Shown piece after piece: positions 17,007 through 28,305 of a DNA stretch of 64,000 bases. A program made the position numbers and the translations under genes. The stretch is from Leptolyngbya sp. PCC 6406 (GTDB taxonomy: Bacteria; Cyanobacteriota; Cyanobacteriia; Phormidesmidales; Phormidesmidaceae). The stretch covers positions 3,556,596 to 3,620,595 of the forward strand of contig NZ_KI913949.1 in assembly GCF_000332095.2 (NCBI RefSeq). Reading direction: 5' to 3'. How positions within the stretch are numbered: position 1 is the first letter of the stretch; every line of letters starts with the position of its first letter. The notes under the pieces were generated by a model. The model was given only the letters and a program-made list of their open reading frames with translations. It was not told where the DNA came from and ran no database searches.

Positions 17007-17464
17007 TCAATACAAATAGAACAAGGTCAGCGGTGGTTTGGCGTGGGGGCTACGCTCAGGTACCCCCGCCATAGCCCCTATCAGCGGCCCCAGTCCTAGA
17101 CGCTCAATCGACATCGATTTTGCTGGTGGCTTATAAGCCCTTGGATTTCTTGACGCTTGATGTGTGATCGATTGTTTTGTTAACTATTGTAAACATATTT
17201 TGGGCTTGTGGCCTACGCCTGGGGTTAGGCGACATCGCGATGATCTCCGACCGGCCTTTGGCCATCGCACTATTCCTGTTCCTATTTCCCGTTTCTGGGT
17301 TCCCCGATTTTACGGCAATCCATTGCGATCGCTGGTGATATTCCTGGAAAAGGGGATATTAACTGTATTTGTATTGTATTTAGCGTAACAATTCTCGTCT
17401 CAGGTAACAATTCCTCCCCAGCCAGACCAAGTATGGCTGGAGACGTTTTATTTCTGGCAACGTT
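17007..17464. other. Intergenic region, no gene recognised
   Basis: This 458-bp gap between two leftward genes should hold the promoter of the DUF502-nusB-ftsY cluster. An open frame of 74 codons on the plus strand (17164-17388) has no coding character. At 17418-17440 an inverted repeat CCAGCCA/TGGCTGG with a 9-base loop lies just beyond the 3' end of the copper ATPase gene and may end its transcription, though there is no good T-tract. Confidence 0.5.
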
Positions 17465-19882
17465 CTAACGGCGATGGAAGCGCAGCAGCAGGGAATTGAC
17501 CACTACTGTGACGGAACTAGCAGCCATTAATCCTGCCGCCACCGCTGGACTGAGACTAAGGCCAGTGGTGGGTAGCAATGCACCTGCGGCGAGAGGAATA
17601 CCCACTGCGTTGTAGACCAAGGCCCAGCCAAGGTTTTGCCGAATCTTGCTGACCGTAGCTGCACCTAACTTTAGGGCAGCGACTACATCGGAGAGGCGAT
17701 TCCCCATCAATACCACCCCTGCCGCCGCCGCTGCGATGTCTGTACCAGACCGGAGGCTGATGCCCACATCCGCTTGGGCCAGCACCGGAGCATCATTAAT
17801 CCCGTCACCGACAAAGGCTACCCGATGACCTGCTTGCTGCAAGGTCTGAACCACTTGGACCTTGCCCTGGGGCAGAACCTCAGCGGTAATGGCAGTGGTG
17901 GGAAGGGCTATGGCTTCAGCCACAGCCTCGGCCACAGGGGCGCGATCCCCTGTCAGGATATGGACCCCTATCCCCACGGCCTGAAGTGCCGCCACAGTAG
18001 CTGCCGCTTCGGGCCGGAGGGCATCGGCGACGGTGATCAGCCCCAGAATGCCGACGTGAGTGGCCAAATAGATGGCAGTGTCCCCCGCTGGTACGGTTGA
18101 CATTGCTGCTTCGGCAGCAGAATTCAGCTCAATCCCTTGGACGGTCAGCCAAGGGGCATTGCCCAGCCAGACCCGCTGATGTTGCCCTTGCCAGGAAACG
18201 GTTGCCGCTGCTCCCAGTCCTGCCTCGGTTTGAAATTCGGTGGCGGTCAGGGGGGGTAAATCCTGGGCCTGGGCTGCCCGTTGAATCGCGATCGCAAGGG
18301 GATGCTGAGTGCCCTGCTCCACCGCAGCGGCCATTTGCAATAGATCCTCTCCCGTCACCCCCTCTCTCAGGGGATAACAGTCTCTCACCTGGGGTTGCCC
18401 CTGGGTGAGGGTGCCGGTTTTGTCGAAAACAACGGTGTCAATCGTGCTGAGGGCCTCTAGGATGTCTCCACCCCGAATCAACAGCCCCCGCTCTGCACCC
18501 AGGCCGGAACCGACCAGGATGGCGGTGGGGGTCGCCAACCCCAGGGCACAGGGACAGGCGACGACCAGAACCGCGATCGCAAGTTTCAGGCTCACGAGTA
18601 GGGCCGAAGATTGAGTGGTCATTAAGTGCCCGCTATGACCACTCCCCAGGACCAAGGGCAGCACCTCAGGCCACAGAGTCAGCCCCCAGCCATACCAGAA
18701 TCCCCAAGTGAGGACAGCTAGAGCCAGAACGCCGTAGGTGAAATAGCCCGCAATGCCATCGGCAAGACGCTGAATTGGAGCCTTGCGGGTTTGGGCCGTT
18801 TCCACCAGGCGAATCATCTGGGCCAGCACCGTATCGCCGCCGGTATGGGTCACCTTCAGAGCAATGGCTCCCGTTTGGTTGACCGTGCCCGCCACTACCG
18901 CATCTCCAGGCTGTTTCACCACAGGCAAGGATTCCCCCGTCACCATGGCCTCATCCACGGTGGTTTGCCCCGTCTCTAGAATCCCATCGGCGGGAATGGT
19001 TTCCCCTGGCAGCACCCGTAGCCATTCCCCCACCTGCACACAGCCAGCGGGAATCTCTACCCCGACCTGGGGCGCGGCATCGCCATTCGCTGGGGGAATC
19101 AGGCGAGCCTGGACGGGTTGGAGAGCCATGAGCGATCGCAGGGCATCGCTGGCCCGAAATCGAGCCCGTTGCTCCAGAGTGCGCCCCAGCAAAATAAAGC
19201 TGAGCAGCATCACCGGCTCGTCAAAAAAGCATTCCCACCCCAGCCCCGGCCACACCAGGGCCACCACACTGGCCAAGTAGGCACTGAGGGTTCCCAGCCC
19301 CACCAGAGTATCCATGGTGGGAGCCCCATGGCGCAGTCCCTTCCAGCCATCCACGAGGATGGGTCGCCCCGGCCCAGCCAGGGCTATCGTGGCCAGGGCA
19401 AAGTGGAAGCCCAGATCACTGATCAGGGGAATATCTAAGCTGCCAAAATGTTTCAGGTGGCCGAGGGTAGAGAAGGCTAGGAGAATCAGGGCGATCGCCA
19501 GTCGCTGGGTTTGGGCGCGGGTTTCCTCGCGCTTGCGGTGAACCCAATCCGCCTCTGTCCCCGCTGGGGAGCTTCCCCCTGGGTGCGATGGCCTCTTGGG
19601 GTCGGTCTCTGACCATCGCGGTTGGCTGGGAAACCCCGCCGCCGTCAGTTTGGCCGCTAGGGCTTGGGCATCCACGGAGGTCTCCGGCCCGGTTTCCACC
19701 ACCGCCACCTCGGTGACCAGGTTCACCGTGGCACTCAACACCCCCTCGTAGGTCGTTAATTGCCTCTCCACCGCCCGTACACAACCCGCACATTTCATAC
19801 CCCCCACATCTAAAACCAGGACTGGCGTGATAGTGAGGGACTCAGGGGCAGTAACGGAGGGGGAAAGGGGCGTTTTGACCAT
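17465..19882 (-). CDS. Copper-transporting P1B-type ATPase (CtaA/PacS family)
   Basis: This pump moves Cu(I) across a membrane, either into the cell for thylakoid delivery (CtaA) or into the thylakoid lumen (PacS). The 805-residue protein has one N-terminal metal-binding domain with GMKCAGC (Cys31 and Cys34), the actuator motif TGES (315-318), the intramembrane CPC (443-445), the phosphorylation site DKTGT (487-491), HP (527-528) and GDGINDAP (692-699). The Cu(I) signature is present: Asn750 with YN at 757-758, and MAASS near 786-790. These mark subgroup P1B-1. The sequence alone does not decide CtaA against PacS. A small membrane protein gene lies 85 bp upstream on the same strand. Confidence 0.92.
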   Translation of the reverse strand: MVKTPLSPSVTAPESLTITPVLVLDVGGMKCAGCVRAVERQLTTYEGVLSATVNLVTEVAVVETGPETSVDAQALAAKLTAAGFPSQPRWSETDPKRPSHPGGSSPAGTEADWVHRKREETRAQTQRLAIALILLAFSTLGHLKHFGSLDIPLISDLGFHFALATIALAGPGRPILVDGWKGLRHGAPTMDTLVGLGTLSAYLASVVALVWPGLGWECFFDEPVMLLSFILLGRTLEQRARFRASDALRSLMALQPVQARLIPPANGDAAPQVGVEIPAGCVQVGEWLRVLPGETIPADGILETGQTTVDEAMVTGESLPVVKQPGDAVVAGTVNQTGAIALKVTHTGGDTVLAQMIRLVETAQTRKAPIQRLADGIAGYFTYGVLALAVLTWGFWYGWGLTLWPEVLPLVLGSGHSGHLMTTQSSALLVSLKLAIAVLVVACPCALGLATPTAILVGSGLGAERGLLIRGGDILEALSTIDTVVFDKTGTLTQGQPQVRDCYPLREGVTGEDLLQMAAAVEQGTQHPLAIAIQRAAQAQDLPPLTATEFQTEAGLGAAATVSWQGQHQRVWLGNAPWLTVQGIELNSAAEAAMSTVPAGDTAIYLATHVGILGLITVADALRPEAAATVAALQAVGIGVHILTGDRAPVAEAVAEAIALPTTAITAEVLPQGKVQVVQTLQQAGHRVAFVGDGINDAPVLAQADVGISLRSGTDIAAAAAGVVLMGNRLSDVVAALKLGAATVSKIRQNLGWALVYNAVGIPLAAGALLPTTGLSLSPAVAAGLMAASSVTVVVNSLLLRFHRR

Positions 19883-19967
19883 GGAGTAGCAAGGGCTGTA
19901 TTTTTAGAGGCCGTATTTCTAGAGAGAGAAATAAGGGATCTGAACCCCAAAAATCTCTGCGGGAAAC

Positions 19968-20165
19968 CTAATTTCCCCGGTCAACGGGGAGAGAGCGGCG
20001 ACGATACCAGTAAAAAACGTACAGTAGTGCCGCCCCCTGAAGCGGCACCAGTAGGGCATAGCCCTTGAACAGCGTGGGGATATCGAGCTGCGCGATCGCA
20101 CTCAGGCTACCGCCCCCCAGCGCCATACAGAGGGCCAGAATCCACCATTTTTGGAGCTTCATCAT
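19968..20165 (-). CDS. Small two-helix membrane protein of unknown function
   Basis: A 65-residue product with a hydrophobic segment at 8-26 (WILALCMALGGGSLSAIA), a second at 36-52 (GYALLVPLQGAALLYVFYW) and a basic tail YRRR. This pattern suggests a real small membrane protein and not a chance frame. I do not recognise a family. It lies 85 bp upstream of the copper ATPase on the same strand, so the two may be co-transcribed; a role with the ATPase would be inference only. The first codon is ATG at 20165, and the next codon is also ATG. Confidence 0.55.
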   Translation of the reverse strand: MMKLQKWWILALCMALGGGSLSAIAQLDIPTLFKGYALLVPLQGAALLYVFYWYRRRSLPVDRGN

Positions 20166-20239
20166 AATTGGAGCTTTATCGTAAACAATTTGCCTGTCCC
20201 AGCCTTTGGGCCAGTGTTGGTCCCGATTTCCCCATCATG

Positions 20240-23200
20240 TCATTCTTCTGAAACAGGGGTGGGAAACTTCAAACCGGGATGGCCTAGGAGGACTTCGGTA
20301 GCAGGGCCACTGAGGGGGTGTGAAAAGAAATGACCCTGGGCGAATTTATAGCCCAAGTCCTGCAAGTGCTCAAGCTGCTCCTGGGTTTCACTGCCTTCAG
20401 CGATGACATCTAACTCTAACTGATTGCCAAGGGCCATGATGGTGGCCAAAATTTGATGATTGCGCTTATCCGTATGGATGTGCTGCACAAAGGAGCGATC
20501 GACCTTGAGGCTATCCACGGGCAATCGATGCAAATAGCTGAGGGAGGAATAGCCAATGCCAAAGTCATCAATGGTGATGTGGACCCCCCGTTCCTTGAGT
20601 TGCTCTAGCGCCACAATCGTGGCTTCAACATCATCAATCAGCATACTTTCCGTAATCTCTAGGACGAGACAGTATCCTGCCAGACCCGTTTGACCCAGAA
20701 CCCGATCTACCTCGGTCAACAGATCAGGGCGACGGAGATCCTGCACAGAGAGATTCACACTCATTTTTAAGTCGGCAAGGTGCGGAAACTGGGCTTGCCA
20801 CTGAGCCAACTGTCCACAGGCGGTGGCGAGTGCCCAGTAGTCCAAGGTGCTGACGAGTCCGGTTTCTTCGGCAACGGGAATAAATGTTCCAGGCAGCTTT
20901 AACCCCTGGGTAGGATGGTGCCAGCGAATCAGGGCCTCCAATCCCACCAGGTATCCCGTATCTAGGGCCACTATGGGCTGGTAATGGAGGATGAGTTCCT
21001 GGCGAGTAATGGCCTGCCTCAGATCATTTTCTAGGTGGAGTCGCTCTAGGGCTTGGGCGTGCATAGCCGCATTGAAGACCTCGTAGCGCGATCGGCCTTG
21101 GCTTTTGGCGCGATACATAGCGGTGTCGGCATCCCGCAACAAATGGGAGGCTTGATCATAGTCCCCCGACCCCAGCACAATGCCAATGCTGGCGGTACTG
21201 TATACCTGTCGTCCTTCAATTTCCAGAGGACTGCGCAGCGCAGCAAAAATTCGCTCCGTGGCTCGAACCGCTTCCTGAATCCCTTGAATTTCATCTAGCA
21301 AGATGACAAATTCATCGCCCCCGAGGCGGGCGGCCAGATCGGTGCTCCGCAAAATCGACCTAATTCTTTGGGCTATGGCGATCAGCAGCAGATCCCCCGT
21401 TAAATGCCCGAGGCTGTCGTTAATTACCTTGAACCGATCGAGGTCCAAAAATAAAACTGCAAACCTATAGTTGGGGGAGCGGTGGGCACGGTTGAGGGCT
21501 AACGCCAAGCGCTCCATCAGGAGGTTACGGTTAGGCAATCCGGTGAGGCTATCGTGGAGTGCCTCATGGTGGATCTGGGCTTGGGCTTGAATGCGCTCGG
21601 TTACATCCCGCGATGTGGTTTGCAATTGCACCACTTGCCCTTGGAAATTCAGAATCGGTTTTGTCAAGGTTTCAAACCAGATATACTGGCCCGATTTTTG
21701 CCGCATTCGATAGGTGGTGGGTTTGGGCTGACCAGACAGCGCTGCGCCATAGCAGTCTGCCACCATGCGATCGCGATCCTCAGGGTGGACAAAATCATAG
21801 GGATCTTGGCCTACCATATCCCCATAGCAATAGCCCAAAAGGGACTCGCAGGAGGGACTGACATAGAGATATCGCCGATCCAAGTCATGGAGACAGACTA
21901 GATCATGGATATTCTCTGCTAACAGGCGATAGCGCTCCTCGCTCTCCCGCAGGGCCGTTTCCGCCCGTTTCCGATCGCGCAGATCAATATCCACGCAGTA
22001 CAGTTCCTTTTCCGCCGCCGCATTGGTGAGCAGGAGATGGCTAGAGTAGACCGCAACGGTGGATCCATCCTTTCGCATCAGGTTCAGTTCATCGGCGGGA
22101 ATCGCCTCATCCTCCACCAGCCAACGGTTGATAGCCTCGATGACGGCGGGCCGCATCTGCGGCGGAATAATGAGGTCTTCAAGTTGTTGACCGCAGGCTT
22201 CTTCGCGAGTGTAGCCATAGAGCAGCTCACTGGCCTGATTCCAATAAATGACCTGACGATGGCGGTTGTATCCCTGGACTGCAATTTTGGGGGTTGATTC
22301 AAATAAATGGCGAAACCGAGTTTCACTTTCTCGCAGGGCCGTTTCAACCCGGCGACGTTCCACTAGTTCTAAATGAACCTTGTGGTAGAGATTGGACTGC
22401 TGAATCGCAATTTCGAGCTGTTCTGCCACAAATTGGGCCAGTTCAACCTGATCCTCTTGCCATCTAAAAGCGGGCTGAGTGGCATTGAGGCTAAAACTGC
22501 CCCAGAGTTTCCCCTCGACCGCCAGGGGAATCAGCAACCAGGCTCCCGGCATCGCTTCGGCCACCGAACAATTGATCTCGTCTTCAGTGGCGCTGATGTC
22601 CTCCACCCGCAGCACCTGAAACCGCTTTAGGTGCTCAGCAAAGGGGGTATCAGTATCAGCAATGGTAAAGCCTATCGTGGTGGGAGAATGGGGATCGTGA
22701 CGGAATTCGGCCACGTGCCGCCATACCGCCTGATCGGAGTCATACTGCACCACAAAGCAGTCGAGGGGGGCAAGCAGTTGAGCAGTTTCCGCCGTGGCTG
22801 TGGCAAAGATGGTCTCTAGATCGAGGGAATTGCGAATGGCCTGGAAGACTCGATTCAGGGCCTTTTCCCGACGAACCTGTTCTTGCAGAGCGGTGACATC
22901 TCTACCCACCGACTGGATTTCCAGCAACCTTCCCTGGGAATCAAAAATGCCTAAACTGATCCACTGGGTCCATCCGATTTGCTGATTAGCCCGCTGGTCG
23001 CGGTTGATGTTTTCAAAGATAGGGGCATCGGGAGTGAGGGCAGCAATCTTGCCATGAATCTCCTCTACCTCATCTTCTGGAACGAAAGCGTCCCACTTTA
23101 GCCCAATGACTTTGTCTAGCGGTTGCCCTAGGGCAAAGCATAGGGCTTCGTTGGCAAAGGTGATGGTAGTGTCTGGTCGCGATCGCAATATCAAGTCGGT

Positions 23201-23791
23201 CTGGGTTTGGACCACCTGGCGATAGCGGATCTCGCTTTCCCGCAAGGCATTTTGTGTGGCTTGGTACTGGACCTCTCGCCGTTTGCGATCGCTGATGTCT
23301 TGAAAAGTTGCGATCGCATAGATGACTTGACCGTGGGAGTCAAAAATAGGGCGGGCACAAACCTCTAGGGGAATGACCCGATCCGGGTGATGCACTTCCA
23401 GATCATCCACCTGAATGGATTCTCCCCCCAGGGCACGGGTACTGGGCAATGCCTCGGGAGGATAGAGGGTTTGACTATCCTCCCGATACACCTGAAACAA
23501 CTCAGGGAGATGATTCAGGTTCGACTCTAGCCCACAGGTGCGGCCCAAAAGCGCCTGCCCCATTTGATTCAGATAGATCAGGTTCCCCGTGGCATCATGG
23601 ACCGCAATTCCCATGGGAGCGGCGTCCAAAAATGGTCCCGGCATGAATGGCCCTGGGATGAGTGGATTGCCCTGCTCCACCAGATCCATCTTGGTGAGCA
23701 GTTCCGTCAGCAAACGCTTGACCCGATCCGGGATCTGTTCCCATTCGGCAGGGGAAACTTGACCGGCTAAGAGAGGATCTTCATTATCCAT
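20240..23791 (-). CDS. PAS-PAS-GAF-PAS-PAS-GGDEF-EAL signalling protein
   Basis: This large sensor probably makes and/or breaks cyclic di-GMP. From the ATG at 23791 it has 1183 residues. In order: two PAS domains (about 50-300, the second opening LRESEIRYRQVV), a GAF domain (about 310-480), two further PAS domains opening LRESETRF and LRESEERY (about 490-740), GGDEF (intact active site GGDEF near 821) and EAL (about 930-1180). The EAL domain keeps EALIRW (near 949), NLSVQDL, ITES and DDFGIGYSSL; AEGSET replaces the usual AEGVET. Both enzymes could be active. No membrane segment is seen, so it is cytoplasmic. The frame is open to 24028, but that extension overlaps the divergent antiporter promoter region. 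Confidence 0.88.
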   Translation of the reverse strand: MDNEDPLLAGQVSPAEWEQIPDRVKRLLTELLTKMDLVEQGNPLIPGPFMPGPFLDAAPMGIAVHDATGNLIYLNQMGQALLGRTCGLESNLNHLPELFQVYREDSQTLYPPEALPSTRALGGESIQVDDLEVHHPDRVIPLEVCARPIFDSHGQVIYAIATFQDISDRKRREVQYQATQNALRESEIRYRQVVQTQTDLILRSRPDTTITFANEALCFALGQPLDKVIGLKWDAFVPEDEVEEIHGKIAALTPDAPIFENINRDQRANQQIGWTQWISLGIFDSQGRLLEIQSVGRDVTALQEQVRREKALNRVFQAIRNSLDLETIFATATAETAQLLAPLDCFVVQYDSDQAVWRHVAEFRHDPHSPTTIGFTIADTDTPFAEHLKRFQVLRVEDISATEDEINCSVAEAMPGAWLLIPLAVEGKLWGSFSLNATQPAFRWQEDQVELAQFVAEQLEIAIQQSNLYHKVHLELVERRRVETALRESETRFRHLFESTPKIAVQGYNRHRQVIYWNQASELLYGYTREEACGQQLEDLIIPPQMRPAVIEAINRWLVEDEAIPADELNLMRKDGSTVAVYSSHLLLTNAAAEKELYCVDIDLRDRKRAETALRESEERYRLLAENIHDLVCLHDLDRRYLYVSPSCESLLGYCYGDMVGQDPYDFVHPEDRDRMVADCYGAALSGQPKPTTYRMRQKSGQYIWFETLTKPILNFQGQVVQLQTTSRDVTERIQAQAQIHHEALHDSLTGLPNRNLLMERLALALNRAHRSPNYRFAVLFLDLDRFKVINDSLGHLTGDLLLIAIAQRIRSILRSTDLAARLGGDEFVILLDEIQGIQEAVRATERIFAALRSPLEIEGRQVYSTASIGIVLGSGDYDQASHLLRDADTAMYRAKSQGRSRYEVFNAAMHAQALERLHLENDLRQAITRQELILHYQPIVALDTGYLVGLEALIRWHHPTQGLKLPGTFIPVAEETGLVSTLDYWALATACGQLAQWQAQFPHLADLKMSVNLSVQDLRRPDLLTEVDRVLGQTGLAGYCLVLEITESMLIDDVEATIVALEQLKERGVHITIDDFGIGYSSLSYLHRLPVDSLKVDRSFVQHIHTDKRNHQILATIMALGNQLELDVIAEGSETQEQLEHLQDLGYKFAQGHFFSHPLSGPATEVLLGHPGLKFPTPVSEE

Positions 23792-24055
23792 AATCTCAGT
23801 CTGGATAAGCCCTTGATCTCCCTTGAGTGTAGCCCCTACGCCTAGGGAGATCTGGTGAGGTCGCGGTGAGGTTGTAGATGCACGGATTGAACTGCGGCGA
23901 AGAAACTTTGGAGCCTCTATCCCAAAAGGGATTGGGTTGTCAGTCTGCGGACCCATGGCATAGCCTAACCCATGGCCTACAATCATCGGGGTTACGATCC
24001 CTGTTCCCCGACTCCCCCACTCCCCCACTCCCCGACTCCCCCACTCCCCTGCACC
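23792..24055. other. Divergent promoter region with C-rich simple repeats
   Basis: Between the cyclic-di-GMP gene and the antiporter lie 264 bp that must hold two divergent promoters. The last 50 bp are a degenerate run of (A/G)CTCCCC(C)-type units (24002-24052) right before the antiporter ATG. Both flanking reading frames run openly into this region, but the translated repeats are not credible protein. Confidence 0.55.
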
Positions 24056-26068
24056 ATGACTTTCATGCCCCTCCCCCTCGCCCAGCTCTCAGGGCCAATC
24101 ACAGACCCGGTGCAGGTCTTCCTAATCATCATCGCCATCATGTTGGTGGCTCCCCTATTGGTGGAGCGCCTGAAGATGCCCGGTTTGATTGGTCTAATCA
24201 TTGCTGGGGTCATTGTCGGTCCCCATGGTCTCAATATTCTGGAGCGGGACGCCACCATTGAACTGCTGGGCACCGTGGGGCTGCTGTTCCTCATGTTCCT
24301 GGGGGGGTTGGAAACCAGCCTGGATGACCTCAAGGGCAATGCCAAACAGGCGATCAGCTTTGGCCTTGCCACCTTTGGGTTGCCGATGATCCTAGGGACC
24401 GGGGCCATGCTGGCCATTGGCTATGAGCCCCTAGCGGCGATTCTCGTAGCCTCCTGCTTTGCCTCCCATACCCTGGTGGCGCTGCCGATTCTGTCTCGAC
24501 TGGGCATTATGCGATCGCGGGTCGTCACCATCACCCTGGGGGGCACCCTGATCACCAACATCCTAGCCCTGCTGGTACTGGCCGTCGTGGTACGGGCCAC
24601 AGAGGGAGAACTGACCCTAGGGTTTTGGCTCTTTTTGATCCCAGCCCTGACCATATACACCCTGGCGGTTCTCATCGGTGTCCCAATTCTGGGTCGGTGG
24701 TTTTTCCGCAAGTTTGGCCATGACGAGAACGCCGAATTCATCTTCGTCCTCGCCACCCTGTTTGTGGTCTCCTCCATTGCCGGCCAGATCCAGGTAGAGC
24801 CCATTGTGGGCGCTTTTCTGGCAGGAATTGCCCTGACCCAACTGATTCCCCAACTCAGCCCCCTGATGAACCGGATTCAGTTCATCGGCAACACCCTATT
24901 TGTGCCCTTTTTCCTGATTTCTGTAGGCATGTTGGTGGATCCCCTAGTCCTCCTGCGAGAACCCCAGTCTCTGCTGGTGGCGGGGGTGATGATCGGGGCG
25001 GAACTGGTGAGCAAATACGGAGCCGCCTGGGGTATTGGCAAGCTGTTTCGCATCCCCGCCAATGGGGTGATGGTGATGTTTGGCCTATCGGTGGCCCAAG
25101 CCGCCTCCACCCTGGCGGCGGTTACCGTCGCCTTCAACATCGACCTTGTAGACGAGCTGACGGTGAACGGTACCATTGCCATGATCCTCGTCAGTTGCAT
25201 CGCCTCCCCCTGGATTACAGCCCGCTGGGGGCGGGATTTTCAGCCCCAAGAGTCCTCAGAGACAGAGGCTAAATCCGATGCTCTTTGGGGAGGCCGCGTC
25301 TTGGTGCCTGTAGCTAACCCCAATACAGAAAACAACCTGCTGCAATTGGCTCTGATCCTAGTGAAGCGGGGGGAAGGAACTCTCCTGCCCATCCATGTCG
25401 TCTCCGACGCGGGGGAAGCGGTCCCAGCCCATGCCCTGACCCAGCAGACCCAACTGCTGGCGGCGGCGGAGCAGATGGCCCATGCTGCCGTCGCTCAGGT
25501 TGAGACCATTGGTCGGGTGGATGATTCCGTGGACAAAGGCATCATTCGGGCAGTGGCGGAGCGCCACGCCAGTCTGATTATCTGTGGCTGGAAGGGCTAC
25601 TCCTCCTATCGGGAAAATTTCCTGGGCGGTGTCTTGGACAATGTGGTCCGTATGGCTCTGGTGCCGGTACTGATCACCCGCTTTCCCGCCCCCTTGAAAA
25701 ACACTCAGCGCCTAGTGCTTGCGGTGGCGGAGGTGGAAACCACTCAGGAGGAATTTGAGCAGGCCATTGATTTAGCCCAACTGCTGGCGACGGAACTCAA
25801 GGCCAGTTTGGAGATTATTCAAATGAAACCGGGGCGCAGTCCTAGCCGCTACCATGACCTGGATCTAGACCCCGACCTGAACCTGCAATTAATGGCAGGC
25901 AGTTCCCTAGTGCGGGTGTCGCGGCAACTTCAAACCGGAGACTTGCTGCTCCTCACCGCCAGTGGTCGCCGTATTGGCCAGCCGGTGGTGGGGCGGGCTC
26001 CCGAGGCCATCGCCCGTCGTTCCCCTGAGGTCTCGATGATCATCATTCATTACCCACGCTTAGCGTGA
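24056..26068 (+). CDS. CPA2-type cation/proton antiporter with C-terminal USP-like domains
   Basis: This is a monovalent cation/H+ antiporter of the KefB/NapA (CPA2) family. From the ATG at 24056 it has 670 residues. The first about 390 form 12-13 membrane segments, including [16 protein letters not shown] and [17 protein letters not shown], which are family landmarks. After about 410 comes a soluble region with two universal-stress-protein-like halves ([20 protein letters not shown], and [21 protein letters not shown]). Such tails often sense nucleotides or redox state. The stop codon lies inside a small inverted repeat AGCGTGAG/CTCACGCT (26062-26084). The frame extends upstream to 23972 through C-rich repeats; I reject that extension. 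Confidence 0.88.
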   Translation: MTFMPLPLAQLSGPITDPVQVFLIIIAIMLVAPLLVERLKMPGLIGLIIAGVIVGPHGLNILERDATIELLGTVGLLFLMFLGGLETSLDDLKGNAKQAISFGLATFGLPMILGTGAMLAIGYEPLAAILVASCFASHTLVALPILSRLGIMRSRVVTITLGGTLITNILALLVLAVVVRATEGELTLGFWLFLIPALTIYTLAVLIGVPILGRWFFRKFGHDENAEFIFVLATLFVVSSIAGQIQVEPIVGAFLAGIALTQLIPQLSPLMNRIQFIGNTLFVPFFLISVGMLVDPLVLLREPQSLLVAGVMIGAELVSKYGAAWGIGKLFRIPANGVMVMFGLSVAQAASTLAAVTVAFNIDLVDELTVNGTIAMILVSCIASPWITARWGRDFQPQESSETEAKSDALWGGRVLVPVANPNTENNLLQLALILVKRGEGTLLPIHVVSDAGEAVPAHALTQQTQLLAAAEQMAHAAVAQVETIGRVDDSVDKGIIRAVAERHASLIICGWKGYSSYRENFLGGVLDNVVRMALVPVLITRFPAPLKNTQRLVLAVAEVETTQEEFEQAIDLAQLLATELKASLEIIQMKPGRSPSRYHDLDLDPDLNLQLMAGSSLVRVSRQLQTGDLLLLTASGRRIGQPVVGRAPEAIARRSPEVSMIIIHYPRLA

Positions 26069-26138
26069 GGCGAAATCTCACGCTGCTGAAATCCCACGCT
26101 ACTATTTAAGATTGCGACCTCCTTTGCCTAGACCTACC

Positions 26139-27500
26139 ATGTCCCCCTCCCCCCGGCAATACCACATCACCACCTTCGGCTGCCAGATGAACAAGGCCGA
26201 CTCTGAACGCATGGCGGGGATTTTGGAAACCATGGGACTGACTTGGACGGAGGATCCCAATGACGCCAATGTGGTGCTTTACAACACCTGCACCATTCGC
26301 GACAACGCGGAGCAAAAGGTCTATTCCTACCTGGGGCGACAGGCCAAGCGCAAGCATGAGCAGCCGAACTTGACGCTGATTGTGGCGGGTTGTGTAGCCC
26401 AGCAGGAAGGGGAGGCGCTATTGCGACGGGTGCCAGAGTTAGATCTGGTGATGGGACCACAACACGCCAACCGTCTTCAGGATTTGCTGGAGCAGGTTTT
26501 TGCGGGCAATCAGGTGGTGGCCACCGAGGCCATCCATATCATGGAGGACATCACTAAGCCCCGCCGCGATAGCCAGGTGACAGCTTGGGTGAATGTGATC
26601 TATGGCTGCAATGAGCGCTGCACCTACTGCGTGGTGCCGGGGGTGCGGGGGGTAGAGCAGTCCCGCCCGCCGGAGGCGATTCGGGCAGAGATGGTGCAAC
26701 TGGGACAGCAGGGCTTTCGGGAAGTCACGTTGCTGGGGCAGAATATCGACGCCTACGGACGCGATCTGCCGGGGATTACCCCTGAAGGGCGGCGGCAAAA
26801 TACCCTCACGGATCTGCTCTATGCTGTCCACGATGTACCGGGAATTGAGCGCCTTCGCTTTGCCACCAGCCACCCCCGCTACTTCACTGAGCGGCTGATT
26901 CAAGCCTGTGCGGAGTTGCCTAAGGTCTGTGAGCATTTCCACATCCCCTTCCAGTCGGGGGATAACGATGTGCTCAAGGCGATGGCGCGGGGCTATACCC
27001 AGGAAAAGTATCGCCGCATTATCGACTTGGTTCGCCAGTACATGCCGGATGCGGCCATTAGTGCCGATGCCATTGTGGGCTTCCCAGGGGAAACGGAGGA
27101 ACAGTTCCAAAACACGCTGGAATTGGTGGCGGATATTGGCTTCGACCAGCTCAACACAGCGGCCTATTCCCCCCGCCCCAATACCCCAGCGGCCCTCTGG
27201 GACAATCAGTTGTCGGAGGAGATCAAAAGTGATCGCCTGCAACGGCTGAACCACCTCGTCAACCAGCAAGCCGCACTGCGATCGCAGCGCTACCAGAACC
27301 GAGTCGAGGAGGTACTTGTGGAGGACAGGAATCCCAAAAACCCTGCCCAAGTCATGGGCCGCACCCGAGGCAACCGTCTCACCTTCTTCGAGGGAGACAT
27401 CAACGCCCTGCGGGGACAAATCATCGCGGTTCGCATTACCGAAGTCCGCCCCTTTAGCCTCACAGGTATTCCCCTCGTTGCCGCTATGGCGACCCTTTAG
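26139..27500 (+). CDS. miaB: tRNA-2-methylthio-N6-dimethylallyladenosine synthase MiaB
   Basis: MiaB is a radical-SAM methylthiotransferase that adds a methylthio group to i6A37 in tRNAs reading UNN codons. From the ATG at 26139 it has 453 residues. The UPF0004 domain shows Cys15, Cys51 and Cys85 for the auxiliary cluster. The radical-SAM motif is Cys157-x3-Cys161-x2-Cys164 in GCNERCTYC. The core ends with [20 protein letters not shown] and a C-terminal TRAM domain ([11 protein letters not shown] onward). The TTG at 26112 is a less likely start. Only 5 bp separate its stop from the next gene, so they are probably co-transcribed. Confidence 0.95.
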   Translation: MSPSPRQYHITTFGCQMNKADSERMAGILETMGLTWTEDPNDANVVLYNTCTIRDNAEQKVYSYLGRQAKRKHEQPNLTLIVAGCVAQQEGEALLRRVPELDLVMGPQHANRLQDLLEQVFAGNQVVATEAIHIMEDITKPRRDSQVTAWVNVIYGCNERCTYCVVPGVRGVEQSRPPEAIRAEMVQLGQQGFREVTLLGQNIDAYGRDLPGITPEGRRQNTLTDLLYAVHDVPGIERLRFATSHPRYFTERLIQACAELPKVCEHFHIPFQSGDNDVLKAMARGYTQEKYRRIIDLVRQYMPDAAISADAIVGFPGETEEQFQNTLELVADIGFDQLNTAAYSPRPNTPAALWDNQLSEEIKSDRLQRLNHLVNQQAALRSQRYQNRVEEVLVEDRNPKNPAQVMGRTRGNRLTFFEGDINALRGQIIAVRITEVRPFSLTGIPLVAAMATL

Positions 27501-27505
27501 ACGAG

Positions 27506-28249
27506 ATGGACGTTCGTGGCACCTTTGTCCCGCCCCTGATGGGCCATGACACCGTGCCGATCCCAATTGTGGGGCCGGGGCAGATAGAGATTTGCGCCCA
27601 GGGACTATCTCTGCTCGGCTATCGCATTCCCCGGCGTCTGCGGATGCAGTTGGCCCGTCGCTTTACGGCTGCGGGGGTAGGGTTGGTGCTGCTGCTGATT
27701 CTGACCTTTGTCGGCATGGATCAAGCGATCACCTACCTGACCACCGCCGAGCGGTTTATGCAGCCCGCCGTGAACGAGTTTTCCTCTCCCCAGTCCCAAT
27801 TTAGCGACCAAGAGGCGGCGAAACTGGTGGAGGGCGTGGGGTCTTTGATCTATACCGCGATCGCGGCGGCAGGATTGTTGTGGCTGTGGCATGAGGTGAA
27901 AGCCATTCACCACCGCTCCGTAGATCCTCAAGCCCGCATCGAGTTGTTGATTCCCTGGAGCTGTGTCCAGGGGATCCGGACCGCTACAGAGCCTCGGCGG
28001 CGTCACTCCAGACAGCATCTTTTTTCCCTGGCCATGGCTCCCCAGCAGGCTAGACCTCAGGATCCCTTCTCTCCGGGGAGGGATGACCTTTTGATCGACA
28101 TTGCCCATTTTGACTTTGGGGGCCGCCTGCCCTTCTTCCACCGCTCCGGTGGAGCGCTATATTTTCGTCCTGCTGAGGGGACTGATACCGCTGAGCACCT
28201 ATTGGCAGCAGTCAACACCTATGCCGTCTTCCGGCTCAAGGATGGCTGA
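27506..28249 (+). CDS. Conserved-looking two-helix membrane protein, unknown function
   Basis: The 247-residue protein is not recognised. It has a membrane segment at about 54-72 (AAGVGLVLLLILTFVG) and another at 111-128 (GSLIYTAIAAAGLLWLW). Between them is a 40-residue loop, and a soluble C-terminal region contains ARIELLIPW and DLLIDIAHFDFGG. The two-helix plus soluble plan resembles proteins with a small bPH-like domain, but this is only a resemblance. It starts 5 bp after miaB and is followed by crr7, so the three may form one transcript. Confidence 0.65.
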   Translation: MDVRGTFVPPLMGHDTVPIPIVGPGQIEICAQGLSLLGYRIPRRLRMQLARRFTAAGVGLVLLLILTFVGMDQAITYLTTAERFMQPAVNEFSSPQSQFSDQEAAKLVEGVGSLIYTAIAAAGLLWLWHEVKAIHHRSVDPQARIELLIPWSCVQGIRTATEPRRRHSRQHLFSLAMAPQQARPQDPFSPGRDDLLIDIAHFDFGGRLPFFHRSGGALYFRPAEGTDTAEHLLAAVNTYAVFRLKDG

Positions 28250-28305
28250 AAGCCCCAGTACTGTAGAGAGATTCATTACCGCACATTACCGCAAGGAATT
28301 CCTCC

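Noticed and set aside
17164-17388. 74-codon frame between the DUF502 gene and the copper ATPase
   Set aside because: No ribosome binding site, no recognisable domain and irregular composition.
23792-24055. Upstream extensions of both the GGDEF-EAL protein and the antiporter
   Set aside because: The two extensions overlap on opposite strands and run through C-rich simple repeats; internal ATGs fit the domain starts.
26439-27566. 375-codon frame antisense to miaB
   Set aside because: miaB is complete with all its cysteines; the antisense product has no family features and is a GC-bias shadow.
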